A stretch of 64,000 nt of DNA from Leucobacter chromiireducens (GCF_003917135.1 NZ_RPDI01000003.1:1-64000), one strand, 5' to 3'. Shown: positions 35,811-44,430, numbered from the stretch's first letter. The notes: generated by a model from the sequence alone, not told the origin. Translations and numbers: made by a program.

Positions 35811-36488
35811 ATGAGTACCGAGACCAGCACCCGTCCGTCCGTGTCCGAACTGCCCGCGCACTCCGGCGGCCAGGAGGAGGTCTCGTTCGCGCTGTACGCG
35901 GTGTTTCGCGTGAGCTCGTCACACCCGGTGGTACTGGACGGGCGTGACGTTCCCGCGATCGTGCAGGAACTCGAGGACGTCGCGTCGTCACTGGCCGAGG
36001 AGGGCGTGATCCTGCGCGGCTGGTACGACGTGAGCGGCCTGCGATCCGACGCCGACCTCATGGTGTACCTCACAGGATCCGAGATTGAGGATCTCCAGTG
36101 GGGGCTGCGCCAGCTGCGGCGCTGCGCCCTGCTCCGACCGCTCATCCGGGCGTGGAGCGCAGTGGGCGCGGAGTACGCGATCGACGGGGGCGCCGATGCA
36201 CGCGCGGAGTTCGAGGCGCCCGCAGCGTGGCTGGCCTGCGCCACCGCCGAGATCCCCGACGAGACCGCGCTCGCCGGCCTCACCCGCGCCTCAGCGGCGC
36301 TCCGGCTCACCGAGACCGCCGGGCTCTCGGAGGCCGACTGGATCATCACCGCCGAGTCGGACGACCCGCTGAACGTGGTGCGCCTGGTTCGCCAGCTCAG
36401 CGAGAGCACCGAGGCCATCAACGCCGTGCAGTTCCGGTACACGGGTCGGAACATCGAGCCCGCCGAGATCGTCGAGGTGTTGCAGTAA
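35811..36488 (+). CDS. Chlorite dismutase/HemQ-family protein lacking active-site residues
   Basis: A 225-residue protein of the chlorite dismutase superfamily, to which coproheme decarboxylase HemQ (ChdC) belongs. Family-like segments are RGWYDVSGLRSDADLMVYL, AWSAVGAEY, DWIITAESDDPLNVVRLVRQ and the C-terminal FRYTGRNIEPAEI. In actinobacterial HemQ the middle contains YPFVRSYEWY (catalytic Tyr) and a downstream EHG with the proximal heme His. Here the corresponding stretch (AAWLACATAEIPDETALAGL and the following LRLTETAGLSE) is shorter and contains neither. From memory of the family it should therefore not bind coproheme in the usual way. No other heme-synthesis gene is adjacent. It could be a degenerate paralogue with a structural or regulatory role. 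Confidence 0.72.
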   Translation: MSTETSTRPSVSELPAHSGGQEEVSFALYAVFRVSSSHPVVLDGRDVPAIVQELEDVASSLAEEGVILRGWYDVSGLRSDADLMVYLTGSEIEDLQWGLRQLRRCALLRPLIRAWSAVGAEYAIDGGADARAEFEAPAAWLACATAEIPDETALAGLTRASAALRLTETAGLSEADWIITAESDDPLNVVRLVRQLSESTEAINAVQFRYTGRNIEPAEIVEVLQ

Positions 36489-36503
36489 CTCCCTCGCCCG
36501 AAA

Positions 36504-36548
36504 CACCGCGAGCAGCGCCGACCTCATGCCGGCGCCGCTCGCGGTGTG
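36504..36548. terminator. Bidirectional hairpin between convergent genes
   Basis: An 18-base stem (36504-36521 with 36531-36548, one mismatch) and a nine-base loop fill the gap between the HemQ-like gene and ccsB, which converge here. Confidence 0.7.
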
Positions 36549-36555
36549 TCTGGGG

Positions 36556-37533
36556 TTAGAGCCCCGAGTAGGCGTGGAGCCCCTTGAAGAACACGTTCAC
36601 GATCGCGAAGTTGAAGATGACCGCAGCGTAGGCGATGATCGACAGCCAGGCCGAGCGGGTGCCGCGCCAGCCGCGCGTTGCGCGTGCGTGGATGAATCCG
36701 GCGTACAGCACCCAGATCACGAAGGTCCAGACCTCCTTCGTGTCCCAGCCCCAGTAGCGGCTCCAGGCCGCCTCAGCCCAGATCGAGCCGGCGATCAGGG
36801 TGAAGGTCCAGAACACGAACCCGATGATCGCCAGGCGGTACGAGAGGTCCTCGAGCCGCGCTGCGCCGGGGATGCTGCGCAGGAAGTTCATGCTGGGCTG
36901 CTCGCCAGCGGCAATCTTCGCGTCGCGTCGCGTCTGCAGCAGCTGCAGCACCGACAGCCCGAACGAGAGCGTCAGGAACGCGACGGCGAGCACCGCGACG
37001 AGGATGTGGATCACGAGCCAGTACGAATCGAGCGCCGGCTGGAGCGGCACGATCGAGACGTAGAAGTTGACCTTGGTGATGCCGAGGAAGAGCACCGTCA
37101 GCCCGGTGACCAGCGTGCCGAGGAACCGCAGATCGACGAAGAACTGCACGAGCAGGAAGATCAGCATGATCGCGCAGGTGGCGGTCAGCGCAAACTCGTA
37201 CATGTTTGCCCACGGCACGCGCTCCGCGCCAATGCCACGGAGCACGGTCGCACCGAGGTGCAGGATGAAGCCGAGCACGGTGAGCGAGAAGCCGATCCGC
37301 AGCGCGCGGGATCGCGGCTGCTTCACCTCGGTCTTCGCCGGCGCGGCGGTGCGCGTCAGGGTGGCGACTCCGCCGCCCGCGGCAGCCTGCGCTGGCGCAG
37401 CCTCTCGCCCGGCCACCGACGCGTCTCCGCTTCGATTCGCAAGGTCAACCGCGTAGAAGACAAACGCGATTGCGTACACGATCATCGCCGAATACAGGGC
37501 AATCGTTGAGAAGGTTTCCAGCTCGCTCAGCAC
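36556..37533 (-). CDS. ccsB: Cytochrome c biogenesis protein CcsB (ResC)
   Basis: Heme-handling membrane protein of system II cytochrome c maturation; it works with ResB to export heme and attach it to apocytochromes. 325 residues with about eight membrane segments and the heme-binding WWD-type motif SRYWGWDTKEVWTFVIWVLY, flanked by conserved His residues (VIHILVAVLAV and GFIHARATRG). Start GTG 37533. Its usual operon partners resA-ccdA-resB lie at 52.3-55.3 kb on the other strand, so the system is split. It converges on the HemQ-like gene. Confidence 0.95.
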   Translation of the reverse strand: MLSELETFSTIALYSAMIVYAIAFVFYAVDLANRSGDASVAGREAAPAQAAAGGGVATLTRTAAPAKTEVKQPRSRALRIGFSLTVLGFILHLGATVLRGIGAERVPWANMYEFALTATCAIMLIFLLVQFFVDLRFLGTLVTGLTVLFLGITKVNFYVSIVPLQPALDSYWLVIHILVAVLAVAFLTLSFGLSVLQLLQTRRDAKIAAGEQPSMNFLRSIPGAARLEDLSYRLAIIGFVFWTFTLIAGSIWAEAAWSRYWGWDTKEVWTFVIWVLYAGFIHARATRGWRGTRSAWLSIIAYAAVIFNFAIVNVFFKGLHAYSGL

Positions 37534-37634
37534 AGTTTCTCAGCGTACCTCCGCACGCCGCGAGCTGGCTGGGAACGCACATCAGATCTACGTGCTAGTC
37601 CGAACTGCGTGGATCCAGAACAGCGCGTGAATAC

Positions 37635-37676
37635 ACGAGCGGGGCGTGGGTGCCGTTGCACCCACGCCCCGCTCGT
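37635..37676 (-). terminator. 19-bp perfect hairpin downstream of the surface-protein gene
   Basis: Arms 37635-37653 and 37658-37676 pair perfectly around a four-base loop (CGTT). Second of two strong hairpins downstream of the surface-protein gene on the minus strand, just before the ccsB promoter area. The 272-bp gap 37534-37805 contains only these hairpins. Confidence 0.7.
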
Positions 37677-37737
37677 TCGACCAGGACGCGGCCCGCGGCG
37701 AGCTTCCTGATCGCGACTCCTCCTGGGGATCGCCGCG

Positions 37738-37777
37738 CGGTATCCGGCCGGCCGGGGGTGTGGCCGGCCGGATACCG
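37738..37777 (-). terminator. 16-bp hairpin terminator after the surface-protein gene
   Basis: CGGTATCCGGCCGGCC pairs with its complement around an eight-base loop, nested inside a further CTCCTCCTG/CAGGAGGAG pair (about 37718-37790). It starts 28 bp after the stop of the surface-protein gene and is its likely terminator. Confidence 0.7.
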
Positions 37778-37805
37778 CCGGCAGGAGGAGCAGCCAGGGA
37801 TCCGG

Positions 37806-39950
37806 TTAGCCCTGACGCGTGTTCCGACGGCGAACCGTGAACAGCGCGGCCGCACCCAGGAGGAGTGCGATGCCCGCGGCCCAGAGGGGCGCCTGGCCTG
37901 CGCCGCCGGTCACCGCGAGCCCGCCAGCGGGCGGCTCGGCGTTCGGGGTCGCGGGCTTCGGGGTCACCGGCTTCGGGGTTTCGGGCTTCGGCTCGGGCTT
38001 GGGCTCGGGCTTCGGCTCGGGGCCCGGGTCAACCGGCACGCACGTGGCGGCGTCGAGGACCACCGTCATCGATGCCGTGCCGTCCTCGGCCAGGGTCCAG
38101 CCCTCAGCCTCGGCCAGCTTGTTGCCTGCGGTGGGGGTCGCCACCACAGTCACCGTCTTGCCCGCGGCGACCTCGCCGACGACCTCGTACGAAACACCCT
38201 CGGTCGTCGCCACCGTCACGAGCGGAGCCGACGCCTCACCGGTCTCCACATCGCAGACCGCCTGCGTCACCTCGGGAGCCACCGGTGCGACCGCAACGAG
38301 CGGCGTCTCGCACGGCACATCCTCCAGGACAACCGTCATCGAGGCCGTGCCGTCCTCGGCGAGAGTCCAGCCCTCGGCCTCGGCCAGCTTCTTCCCCGCC
38401 GCCGGGGTCGCCACGATGGTCACCGTGTTCCCGGCGCGCACCGCACCGTCGACGCGGTACTCCACACCCTCGGTCGTCGCCACGGTCACGAGCGGAGCCG
38501 ACGCCTCGCCGGTCTCCACGTCGCAGACCGCCTGCGTCACCTCGGGAGCAACGGGCACGACCGCCACGAGCGGCGTCTCGCACGGCACATCCTCCAGCAC
38601 AACCTCGAACGATGCCGTGCCGTCCTCGGCAAGGGTCCAGCCCTCGGCCTCACCCAGCTTCTTCCCGTCCGCGGGGGTCGCGACCACGGTCACCGTCTTA
38701 CCCGCGGCGACCTCGCCGACGACCTCGTACGACACCCCCTCGGTCTTCGCGAGCGCGACCACCGGGTCGGTGACCTCGCCCGTCTCAACGTTGCACACCG
38801 CCTGCGTCACCGTCGGTGCAACGGGAACCGTCAGTGCCGTTGGGGTGACGGGCGGCTCGCAGGTGATCTCGGGATCCCCCAGGAAGGGGAAGTTGTGGAA
38901 CTCACCGCCACCGAAGTTCTGCGTCAGGTCGCCCGCGACCCAGTAGCGTCCGTTCGCGCCCGGGATCGAGACCGTCGTCTGGGATCCCGCCGTCGGCACG
39001 ATCACTGAGCCGGGAACCTGCGCGGTCCCGGAGATCGTCACCTTCGAGGAGTCGGGGAAGGTCCACAGCATGCGGCTCGCGCGCTGGCCGAACGACTTCG
39101 AGGTGGTCAACAGGTCCTTGCCCTCGACCAGCACGGTGTTCAGCCGGAGCGTCGCCGGCGCCGAGCCGGTCACCTCGACGACCACAACATCGGTTTCGGC
39201 GATGTTGACCAGGTTCAGGGTGAGGTCCTTGCCCGTGTTCAGCACCGCAGCGTCAATCGAGAAGAGGTGTCGGGTCGCCCCCTTCGTGCCGGTGAGCGTC
39301 AGCGTGCCCCACTCCTCGCTCACGGTGCCGGGGGCGCCGGTTGCGTTCCGCTTCGCGAGGTCCCTGAGCCAGGCGAAGTCGTTCGCAGCCCAGCTTCCCA
39401 GGGCATCGCCGAGGGCCTCCTGCGCGCCGACGCCGGAGATGACCTTCGAATCCGCGTGCTGCTGCTCGATGAAGCGCGCGTCGACGATGGTGCCGCCGGC
39501 CACGAGGTTGCCCGGCGCCGGTGCGTCTGCGGTCGTGCGGCTCTGGATCTGCAGTTTGTCACCGCGGATGGTGACCGCCCCGCCAACATTCACGATGTCG
39601 GCGCCGACGGGCGGGAGAATGCCCGAGCCAACCCCAACGAAGCCGAGGTTGTAGAGCCCGCGTCCGAAGTCTGCGTCGCCGCGCACCGCGAGGCGCCCCT
39701 CCAGCTCGGCGCCGGCGACGCGGGTGAAGTTGCCTCCCACGTACACCGAAACGCCCGCGTCGACGGGCTGAGGCTTGTGATCTCCGGAACCGCTCACACC
39801 GCCGACTCCGCTGCTTGGCGTACATACTGCGGCCGAACTGCTCGGCGTGGACGGTTGGGGCGCGGCGTGTGCGGACGTGGCCGGGAGGGTGATCCCGCTC
39901 GCCACGACCAGCGCGCCAAGCGCAGCCGTCAGTGTCTTGCGAATTGACAA
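37806..39950 (-). CDS. Sortase-anchored surface protein, choice-of-anchor A domain with three 90-residue repeats
   Basis: Secreted cell-wall protein of 714 residues. A Sec signal peptide ends near residue 29 (ATSAHA). Residues about 55-365 form a choice-of-anchor A-type domain (VSVYVGGNFTRVAGAELEG, later ANGRYWVAGDLTQNFGGGEF). Residues 375-637 are three tandem repeats of about 90 residues, each with two Cys and the phrase AEGWTLAEDGTAS. A Pro/Lys/Glu-rich wall-spanning linker follows (repeated PKPE), then the sorting signal LAVTG (678-682), a hydrophobic helix and a basic tail. LAXTG fits a class E sortase substrate; no sortase gene is in the window. Probable adhesion or wall-structural role. 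A palindrome at 40096-40118 lies in its upstream region. Confidence 0.88.
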   Translation of the reverse strand: MSIRKTLTAALGALVVASGITLPATSAHAAPQPSTPSSSAAVCTPSSGVGGVSGSGDHKPQPVDAGVSVYVGGNFTRVAGAELEGRLAVRGDADFGRGLYNLGFVGVGSGILPPVGADIVNVGGAVTIRGDKLQIQSRTTADAPAPGNLVAGGTIVDARFIEQQHADSKVISGVGAQEALGDALGSWAANDFAWLRDLAKRNATGAPGTVSEEWGTLTLTGTKGATRHLFSIDAAVLNTGKDLTLNLVNIAETDVVVVEVTGSAPATLRLNTVLVEGKDLLTTSKSFGQRASRMLWTFPDSSKVTISGTAQVPGSVIVPTAGSQTTVSIPGANGRYWVAGDLTQNFGGGEFHNFPFLGDPEITCEPPVTPTALTVPVAPTVTQAVCNVETGEVTDPVVALAKTEGVSYEVVGEVAAGKTVTVVATPADGKKLGEAEGWTLAEDGTASFEVVLEDVPCETPLVAVVPVAPEVTQAVCDVETGEASAPLVTVATTEGVEYRVDGAVRAGNTVTIVATPAAGKKLAEAEGWTLAEDGTASMTVVLEDVPCETPLVAVAPVAPEVTQAVCDVETGEASAPLVTVATTEGVSYEVVGEVAAGKTVTVVATPTAGNKLAEAEGWTLAEDGTASMTVVLDAATCVPVDPGPEPKPEPKPEPKPETPKPVTPKPATPNAEPPAGGLAVTGGAGQAPLWAAGIALLLGAAALFTVRRRNTRQG
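38040..38828 (-). repeat. Three tandem 270-bp coding repeats
   Basis: Period 270 bp (90 codons), unit starts at residues 375, 465 and 555. The second and third units share their first third nearly word for word, while the middle of the third unit matches the first unit (GVSYEVVGEVAAGKTVTVVA) rather than the second. This mosaic pattern points to recombination or gene conversion between units. The last unit stops at its second Cys. Confidence 0.9.
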
Positions 39951-40095
39951 AGTGGTGTCCTCATCAGTTTCGGTGAATAGAAACTGCGCCGGGCGTCACG
40001 ACAAGCCCAAAAACGGCACGCCAACGCACGCGTTGGCACCGGATCCTGGCCGTCCCCCGACGGCCAGATTTCCCCCTGTGTGCACCCCCGACACA

Positions 40096-40118
40096 TTTAG
40101 TTCATTTTGCGAACTAAA
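40096..40118. promoter_or_regulatory. Operator-like palindrome upstream of the surface-protein gene
   Basis: TTTAGTTC (40096-40103) and GAACTAAA (40111-40118) form a perfect 8-bp inverted repeat with a seven-base spacer in an AT-rich island. TTTAGTTC also begins the palindromic site before the ROK regulator gene (23912). It lies 146 bp upstream of the surface-protein start and 180 bp before the antiporter start, and could control either. The remainder of the 39951-40297 gap shows no gene. Confidence 0.5.
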
Positions 40119-40297
40119 CTCACCATACGGGTGTTTCGCTACGCCCGTAGATTTTCGCACCCCAATTCACCCCCGAATTCACCCGAAATCCGCACGCCGG
40201 CGCTGGCGCATCCCCCGGACGAGCGATACACCACTGCCTGATCAGGGTCGATACGATGAATTGCCGTTCGCCCAACCGCACGAGAGGACACACCGAC

Positions 40298-41533
40298 GTG
40301 ACCACCGCAGAGCTCTCTACCCTGCTCATCCCCCTCGCCGCGGTCGTCGCACCGCTGCTCGCCGCCTTGGCGGGGCGCGTGATCCTCGTCCCGCTCGTGG
40401 TGTTCGAGATCGGGCTCGGGATGCTGCTCGGGCCCTCCGGCCTCGGCTGGGTCGCCGACTCCGAGATCCTCGAGACGCTCTCCCAGCTCGGGCTCGCCGC
40501 GCTCTTCTTCATGGCGGGGAACGAGATCGCCCCGCGGGCGCTGCGCGGCGCACCCGGCCGCCGCGCCCTCGGCTGGTGGGCCTGCTCGGCGGTCCTCGCG
40601 CTGGCGGCAGGGTTCCTGCTCGGCCCGAGCCTGGACGCGTCGATCCTCATCGCGGTGGCGCTCACCGGCACCGCGCTCGGCACGCTCATGCCGATCCTGC
40701 GGGACGCCGGGCTCTCGGGCACGCCGCTCGGCGACACCATCACTCGCGCCGGCGCGGTCGGCGAGTTCGCCCCGCTCGTTGCGATCTCCGTGTTCCTGAG
40801 CGGCCGCCAGCCCCTCGCCGGCACGCTCGTGCTCATCGTATTCGGCCTCGTCGCCGCTGCCGCGTTCTGGCTCGCTCAGCGCGGCCCGCACGATTGGCTG
40901 CAGCGAATGGTGTCCCGCACGCTCCACACGAGCGGCCAGTTCGCCGTGCGCTTCGTGCTCCTCATCCTCGCCGCGCTCGTGGTCCTCGCGCTCGCGCTCG
41001 GCGTCGACTTCCTGCTCGGCGCGTTCACCGCCGGCATGCTCGCGCGCGCCGTGCTGCAGGGCGGGGATCCCGCGGAGCTCCGGGTCGTCGAGGCGAAGCT
41101 CGACTCGGTGGCCTTCGGGTTCCTCGTCCCCGTGTTCTTCATCGCCACGGGGGTCACCTTCCCGCTCGCCGAACTGCTCGCGAACCCCGCGGCGCTCGCG
41201 CTGGTGCCCGGCTTCGCGCTCGCCATGCTGCTCGTCCGCGGGGTGCCCGGCTGGCTGGGCGCCGGGCCTGGCACGTCCCCGAGCGACCGCCGCACGGCGG
41301 CCCTCTGCACGGCCACCACGCTGCCGCTCGTCATCGCGGTGAGCAGCATCGGCACGGAGCACGGGGTGCTCGACGAACCGCTCGCCGCCGCGATGGTGGG
41401 CGCGGCCATGCTCACCGTGCTCCTCTTCCCCATGCTCGCGCTGGCGGGACGCGGGCGCACCCAGGCGCACACCCGGGCGCACACGCAGCAGCCCCTCCCG
41501 GGAGCTCAGCTTCCGGGAGGGGCCACCGCGTGA
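40298..41533 (+). CDS. Cation/proton antiporter, CPA2 (Na+/H+ exchanger) family
   Basis: A 411-residue membrane protein with about 12 helices of the Na_H_Exchanger family. Recognisable segments: FEIGLGMLLGPSGLGWV, LAALFFMAGNEIAPRAL, ALTGTALGTLMPILRDAGL, and LGVDFLLGAFTAGMLARAVL; FGFLVPVFFIATGVTFPL is the family's second core segment. GTG 40298 preceded by AGAGGA is preferred over an ATG 42 bases upstream, which would add a polar extension. It exchanges protons for sodium or potassium, supporting pH or ion homeostasis. The last codons overlap a hairpin terminator. Confidence 0.9.
   Translation: MTTAELSTLLIPLAAVVAPLLAALAGRVILVPLVVFEIGLGMLLGPSGLGWVADSEILETLSQLGLAALFFMAGNEIAPRALRGAPGRRALGWWACSAVLALAAGFLLGPSLDASILIAVALTGTALGTLMPILRDAGLSGTPLGDTITRAGAVGEFAPLVAISVFLSGRQPLAGTLVLIVFGLVAAAAFWLAQRGPHDWLQRMVSRTLHTSGQFAVRFVLLILAALVVLALALGVDFLLGAFTAGMLARAVLQGGDPAELRVVEAKLDSVAFGFLVPVFFIATGVTFPLAELLANPAALALVPGFALAMLLVRGVPGWLGAGPGTSPSDRRTAALCTATTLPLVIAVSSIGTEHGVLDEPLAAAMVGAAMLTVLLFPMLALAGRGRTQAHTRAHTQQPLPGAQLPGGATA
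41491..41523. terminator. Hairpin terminator inside the antiporter 3' end
   Basis: An 11-bp perfect stem (GCCCCTCCCGG and its complement, 11-base loop) ends ten bases before the antiporter stop codon. The gap to the convergent pspA is only six bases, so the terminator is embedded in coding sequence and may serve both genes. Confidence 0.6.
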
Positions 41534-41539
41534 TCCGGG

Positions 41540-42256
41540 CTAGTTGCCGCCCTGCTTGAGCGCCTGCAGGCGCTGGTCGACCTCGCTCAGCGCGCCGAGG
41601 TCATCGAGCTCGTTGAACTGCGCGTCGAGGGTCGAGGCCGCGAGCTCCGCCTGCCCGCGCACCATCGCCTCCTGCCGCTTCACCTTCTCCTCGAAACGGC
41701 CGAGCTCGCTCGTCGGATCCAGCACATCGAGGTTCTTGACCGCGTCCTGCACCTGCGACTGCGCCTGCGCGACCTTGCCGCGCGAGACCAGCTCGTCGCG
41801 CTTCGCCTGCAGCTGCACGAGCTTCTCGCGCATGGTCTGCAGCCCCGTCTTCAGCTGCTCGACCACCTGCTGCTGAGCGGTGACGCTCGGCTCAGCGGTG
41901 GCGACCTCCTTCTCGAAGGAGATCTGCTTGGAGAGCGCGACGCGCGCGAGGTTGTCGAACTTGTCGGCGCCGGCGCTGTCGCCGCCAGCTCGGAGCGACT
42001 CGGCCTGTGCCGACGCGGCCGCGGCCTTGCTGCCCCACTCGGCGATCGCCTTGCGATCCTCCTCGAGATCGGACTCCATGAGGCGCAAGTTGCCGATGGT
42101 CTGCGCCACCGAGCTCTCCGCGTCGGCGATGCTGTTCTTGTAGTCGCGCTCCATCTGGTTGAGCATCTTCTCCGGGTCTTCCGCGGAGTCGAGGAGCGCG
42201 TTGATATTTGCCTTGGCGAGCTGTGCGATACGGCCAAGGATGGACTGCTTTGCCAT
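41540..42256 (-). CDS. pspA: PspA/IM30 family envelope-stress protein
   Basis: A 238-residue, almost entirely coiled-coil protein. The N-terminal amphipathic helix and NALLDSAEDPEKMLNQMERD, with the long heptad-rich stretch through AQTIGNLRLMESDLEEDRKA, are diagnostic of PspA/IM30. These ESCRT-III-like proteins assemble on the inner face of the membrane and protect it when damaged. It lies downstream of, and on the same strand as, the TPM-domain membrane protein (109 bp gap), a pairing that suggests one membrane-maintenance unit. The phage-shock regulators of E. coli are absent. Confidence 0.93.
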   Translation of the reverse strand: MAKQSILGRIAQLAKANINALLDSAEDPEKMLNQMERDYKNSIADAESSVAQTIGNLRLMESDLEEDRKAIAEWGSKAAAASAQAESLRAGGDSAGADKFDNLARVALSKQISFEKEVATAEPSVTAQQQVVEQLKTGLQTMREKLVQLQAKRDELVSRGKVAQAQSQVQDAVKNLDVLDPTSELGRFEEKVKRQEAMVRGQAELAASTLDAQFNELDDLGALSEVDQRLQALKQGGN

Positions 42257-42364
42257 GTCGGCTTCCTTTCCTAGTGTTCCACCGAACCAGCTCGGAGGAG
42301 GGTGTTCATCGGCCCCGTCGGCCGGATGAAGTCATACGTGCGACGCGCGGGCGCCACGGCGCGC

Positions 42365-44341
42365 TCAGAACCTGCCGCCGCCACCGCGCCGGCCTCCGCC
42401 GCCCGAGCCGCCAATGGAGCCGCCGCCGTTCCAGCCGCCGGTGAAGCCGCCGTTGGAGCCGCTCCAGCCGCCACCGCCGCCACCCGAGCCGCCCCCGCTC
42501 AGGAGGCCGCCGAGAATGCCGCCGAGCACCGCGCCGCCGAAGCTGCCGTTCGAGCCGCCGCCCCCACCGCCGTACCCGCCAGGGCCACCGCCCCAGCCGG
42601 ACACATCGGCCGAGGCCAGCTGGTACGCGGCGCGCGCGTACTGCGTTGCCTGCTGGGCGCTCTGGTACGAGCGTGCGGGATCCTCGTGCGCGTACTGCTC
42701 CGCGAGCTGCAGGTGGCGCTTGGCCTCGGCGAGGCGCGTGCGGGCTTCGGCGCCGATCGCGCCGCGCCGGGTCTCGATGAACTGCTCGGCGGAGAGCACT
42801 TCGGCGCGCGCGGGCACGAGCGCCTCATCGCGCGCGGCCTCGGCCCGGCGCTGCCGCTCGGCGGTCTCACGTGCGGCCCCGATCGCGCCATCGATCTGCA
42901 CGTTCGCCTCTGCCGCAGCGGTGAGCGCGCGGACTGGATCGCCCGCGATGTCCGCGGCGAGCACGGCCTCCGCCTGCGCGGCGGCCGCGGCCAGCGCGCG
43001 CTGCTCACCCTCGGGAGCCGCCGGCGCGAGCTGGGCGACCGTCTGCAGGTCGGCCCGCAGATCGGCGTGCGCGGCCTCCAGCTGGCGAGCGCTCTCGGCG
43101 AGCTCTGCGCCGATCGTTGCCGGGGAGTCGGCGAGGGTGCCGGCCTGCTCGAGCGCGGCCTCGCCGGCGCGGAGGCTCACCGCCGCGGCCGCCGTCTTCC
43201 CCTCCGCGATCTCGCGCTCCGCCGCCGCGACGCACTCGCCGACGAAGCGCAGCCGCGCCTCGGCCTCGGCGAGGTTGCTGCGCAGCCCGGCGACGATCGT
43301 CTCGGCGTACCGCGCGCTCAGCTCCCCGACGGCGGCCTGCCCGGCGGCGAGCCGCGACTCCACCCCGGGAACCGCGCCGCGGAGCTGCGCGAGCACCTCG
43401 GGCGCGCGCTGCTCGACCTCGCGCAGTCGCGAGAAGGACTCCGTGTGCGCGTCGAGCGATTCCTTCGCACCCGAGCAGCGCGCGATGATCTCCGTGAGCC
43501 ACTCACGCTGCTCCTGCGGGGTGTCGGGGATGTTGTCGTCGAGTTTCTGGCGCAGCGTGAACGCGGCCTGCAACTGCGCACGGGCCTCCTCGATCGCCTG
43601 CGCGAACGGCTCGGCCGCCGCGGCCCCGAACTGGGCCTGCGCGAAGCCGAGCTCCTGGTCGCTGCTGCGCAGGTCGTCATCGACGCGCACGAGGAGCGCG
43701 CTCGCCTGCGCCTCGAGTTCCTCGAGCGTGGCCTCCGCGACCTGCCCCTCGGCCTCCCGCTCACGCTTGCGCTTCCGGGAGACGGCGACGCCTGCAGCGA
43801 CGCCGCCGACGACGACCACGCCGCCGATCACGGCGATCGCGACCCCGGTGCCGTTCGATTCCGGGTTGAGCACGGTCTTCTCGATGCCCGTGAGGGTGTC
43901 ACCGACGACGCCGACCCAGTCGCTGCGCTTCAGCGCCGGCCGCACGTACTCCTCGGTGAGCTTCTCGTACTGCGCGTCCGAGATGAGGTCCTTCGCGGCG
44001 TTGAGGTCGAACAGCCGGTCCTCGACGGCGACGCTGAGGAGCACCGCGTCATCGCCGAGGAAGTTCTTCTGTGCGGTCGCGGACCCCCAGGCGACGGGAT
44101 CCTCTGGCGACTCGAACTCGTCGACGTACACCACGAACAGCTGCACACCGTGCTCCGCGGCGAACTCGCGCACCTCGTCTTCGAGCTCGTCCACCTGCGA
44201 GCCGAGCACCCCCTGCGAGGTGCCGTCGAGCACGTACGCACCCGCGAATGCCGGCGGCGCTGTCGCGACCGCGGCCGCTGGTGCGAGCCAGGCGAGTGCG
44301 GCAAGCGCGACACCCCCGAGCACCGGTGCAAAACGCTTCAT
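42365..44341 (-). CDS. TPM-domain membrane protein with long coiled coil and Gly-rich tail
   Basis: A 658-residue protein. Signal peptide about residues 1-32, then an extracytoplasmic TPM (Psb32/YgcG) domain around 35-160 (VLDGTSQGVLGSQVDELEDE, LGDDAVLLSVAVEDR). A transmembrane helix at about 166-188 is followed by a basic stop (RKRKRER), then a roughly 380-residue cytoplasmic coiled-coil region rich in Ala and Glu, and a Gly/Ser-rich tail ending RRGGGGRF. The start ATG 44341 has GGGGGAG five bases upstream; a longer in-frame start is less likely. The coiled coil and neighbouring PspA suggest cooperation in envelope stress. The glycine tail resembles YgcG proteins. Enzymatic activity is not established. 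Confidence 0.85.
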   Translation of the reverse strand: MKRFAPVLGGVALAALAWLAPAAAVATAPPAFAGAYVLDGTSQGVLGSQVDELEDEVREFAAEHGVQLFVVYVDEFESPEDPVAWGSATAQKNFLGDDAVLLSVAVEDRLFDLNAAKDLISDAQYEKLTEEYVRPALKRSDWVGVVGDTLTGIEKTVLNPESNGTGVAIAVIGGVVVVGGVAAGVAVSRKRKREREAEGQVAEATLEELEAQASALLVRVDDDLRSSDQELGFAQAQFGAAAAEPFAQAIEEARAQLQAAFTLRQKLDDNIPDTPQEQREWLTEIIARCSGAKESLDAHTESFSRLREVEQRAPEVLAQLRGAVPGVESRLAAGQAAVGELSARYAETIVAGLRSNLAEAEARLRFVGECVAAAEREIAEGKTAAAAVSLRAGEAALEQAGTLADSPATIGAELAESARQLEAAHADLRADLQTVAQLAPAAPEGEQRALAAAAAQAEAVLAADIAGDPVRALTAAAEANVQIDGAIGAARETAERQRRAEAARDEALVPARAEVLSAEQFIETRRGAIGAEARTRLAEAKRHLQLAEQYAHEDPARSYQSAQQATQYARAAYQLASADVSGWGGGPGGYGGGGGGSNGSFGGAVLGGILGGLLSGGGSGGGGGGWSGSNGGFTGGWNGGGSIGGSGGGGRRGGGGRF

Positions 44342-44430
44342 TCCCGCTCCCCCCGTCACGGTCGGCCGCAACCGCGTCGTCCTCTTGCGCTGAGTCTATA
44401 AGCGGAGCCCCCGCACCCGCCAGAGCCCGG

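Noticed and set aside
38040-38828. Possible CRISPR array because of regular repeats
   Set aside because: Repeats are 270 bp, in frame, coding and without unique spacers; they are protein repeats.
42414-44393. Pro-rich open frame on the plus strand opposite the TPM gene
   Set aside because: The Pro run is simply the complement of the Gly-rich tail codons of the TPM protein; no signal peptide or domain.
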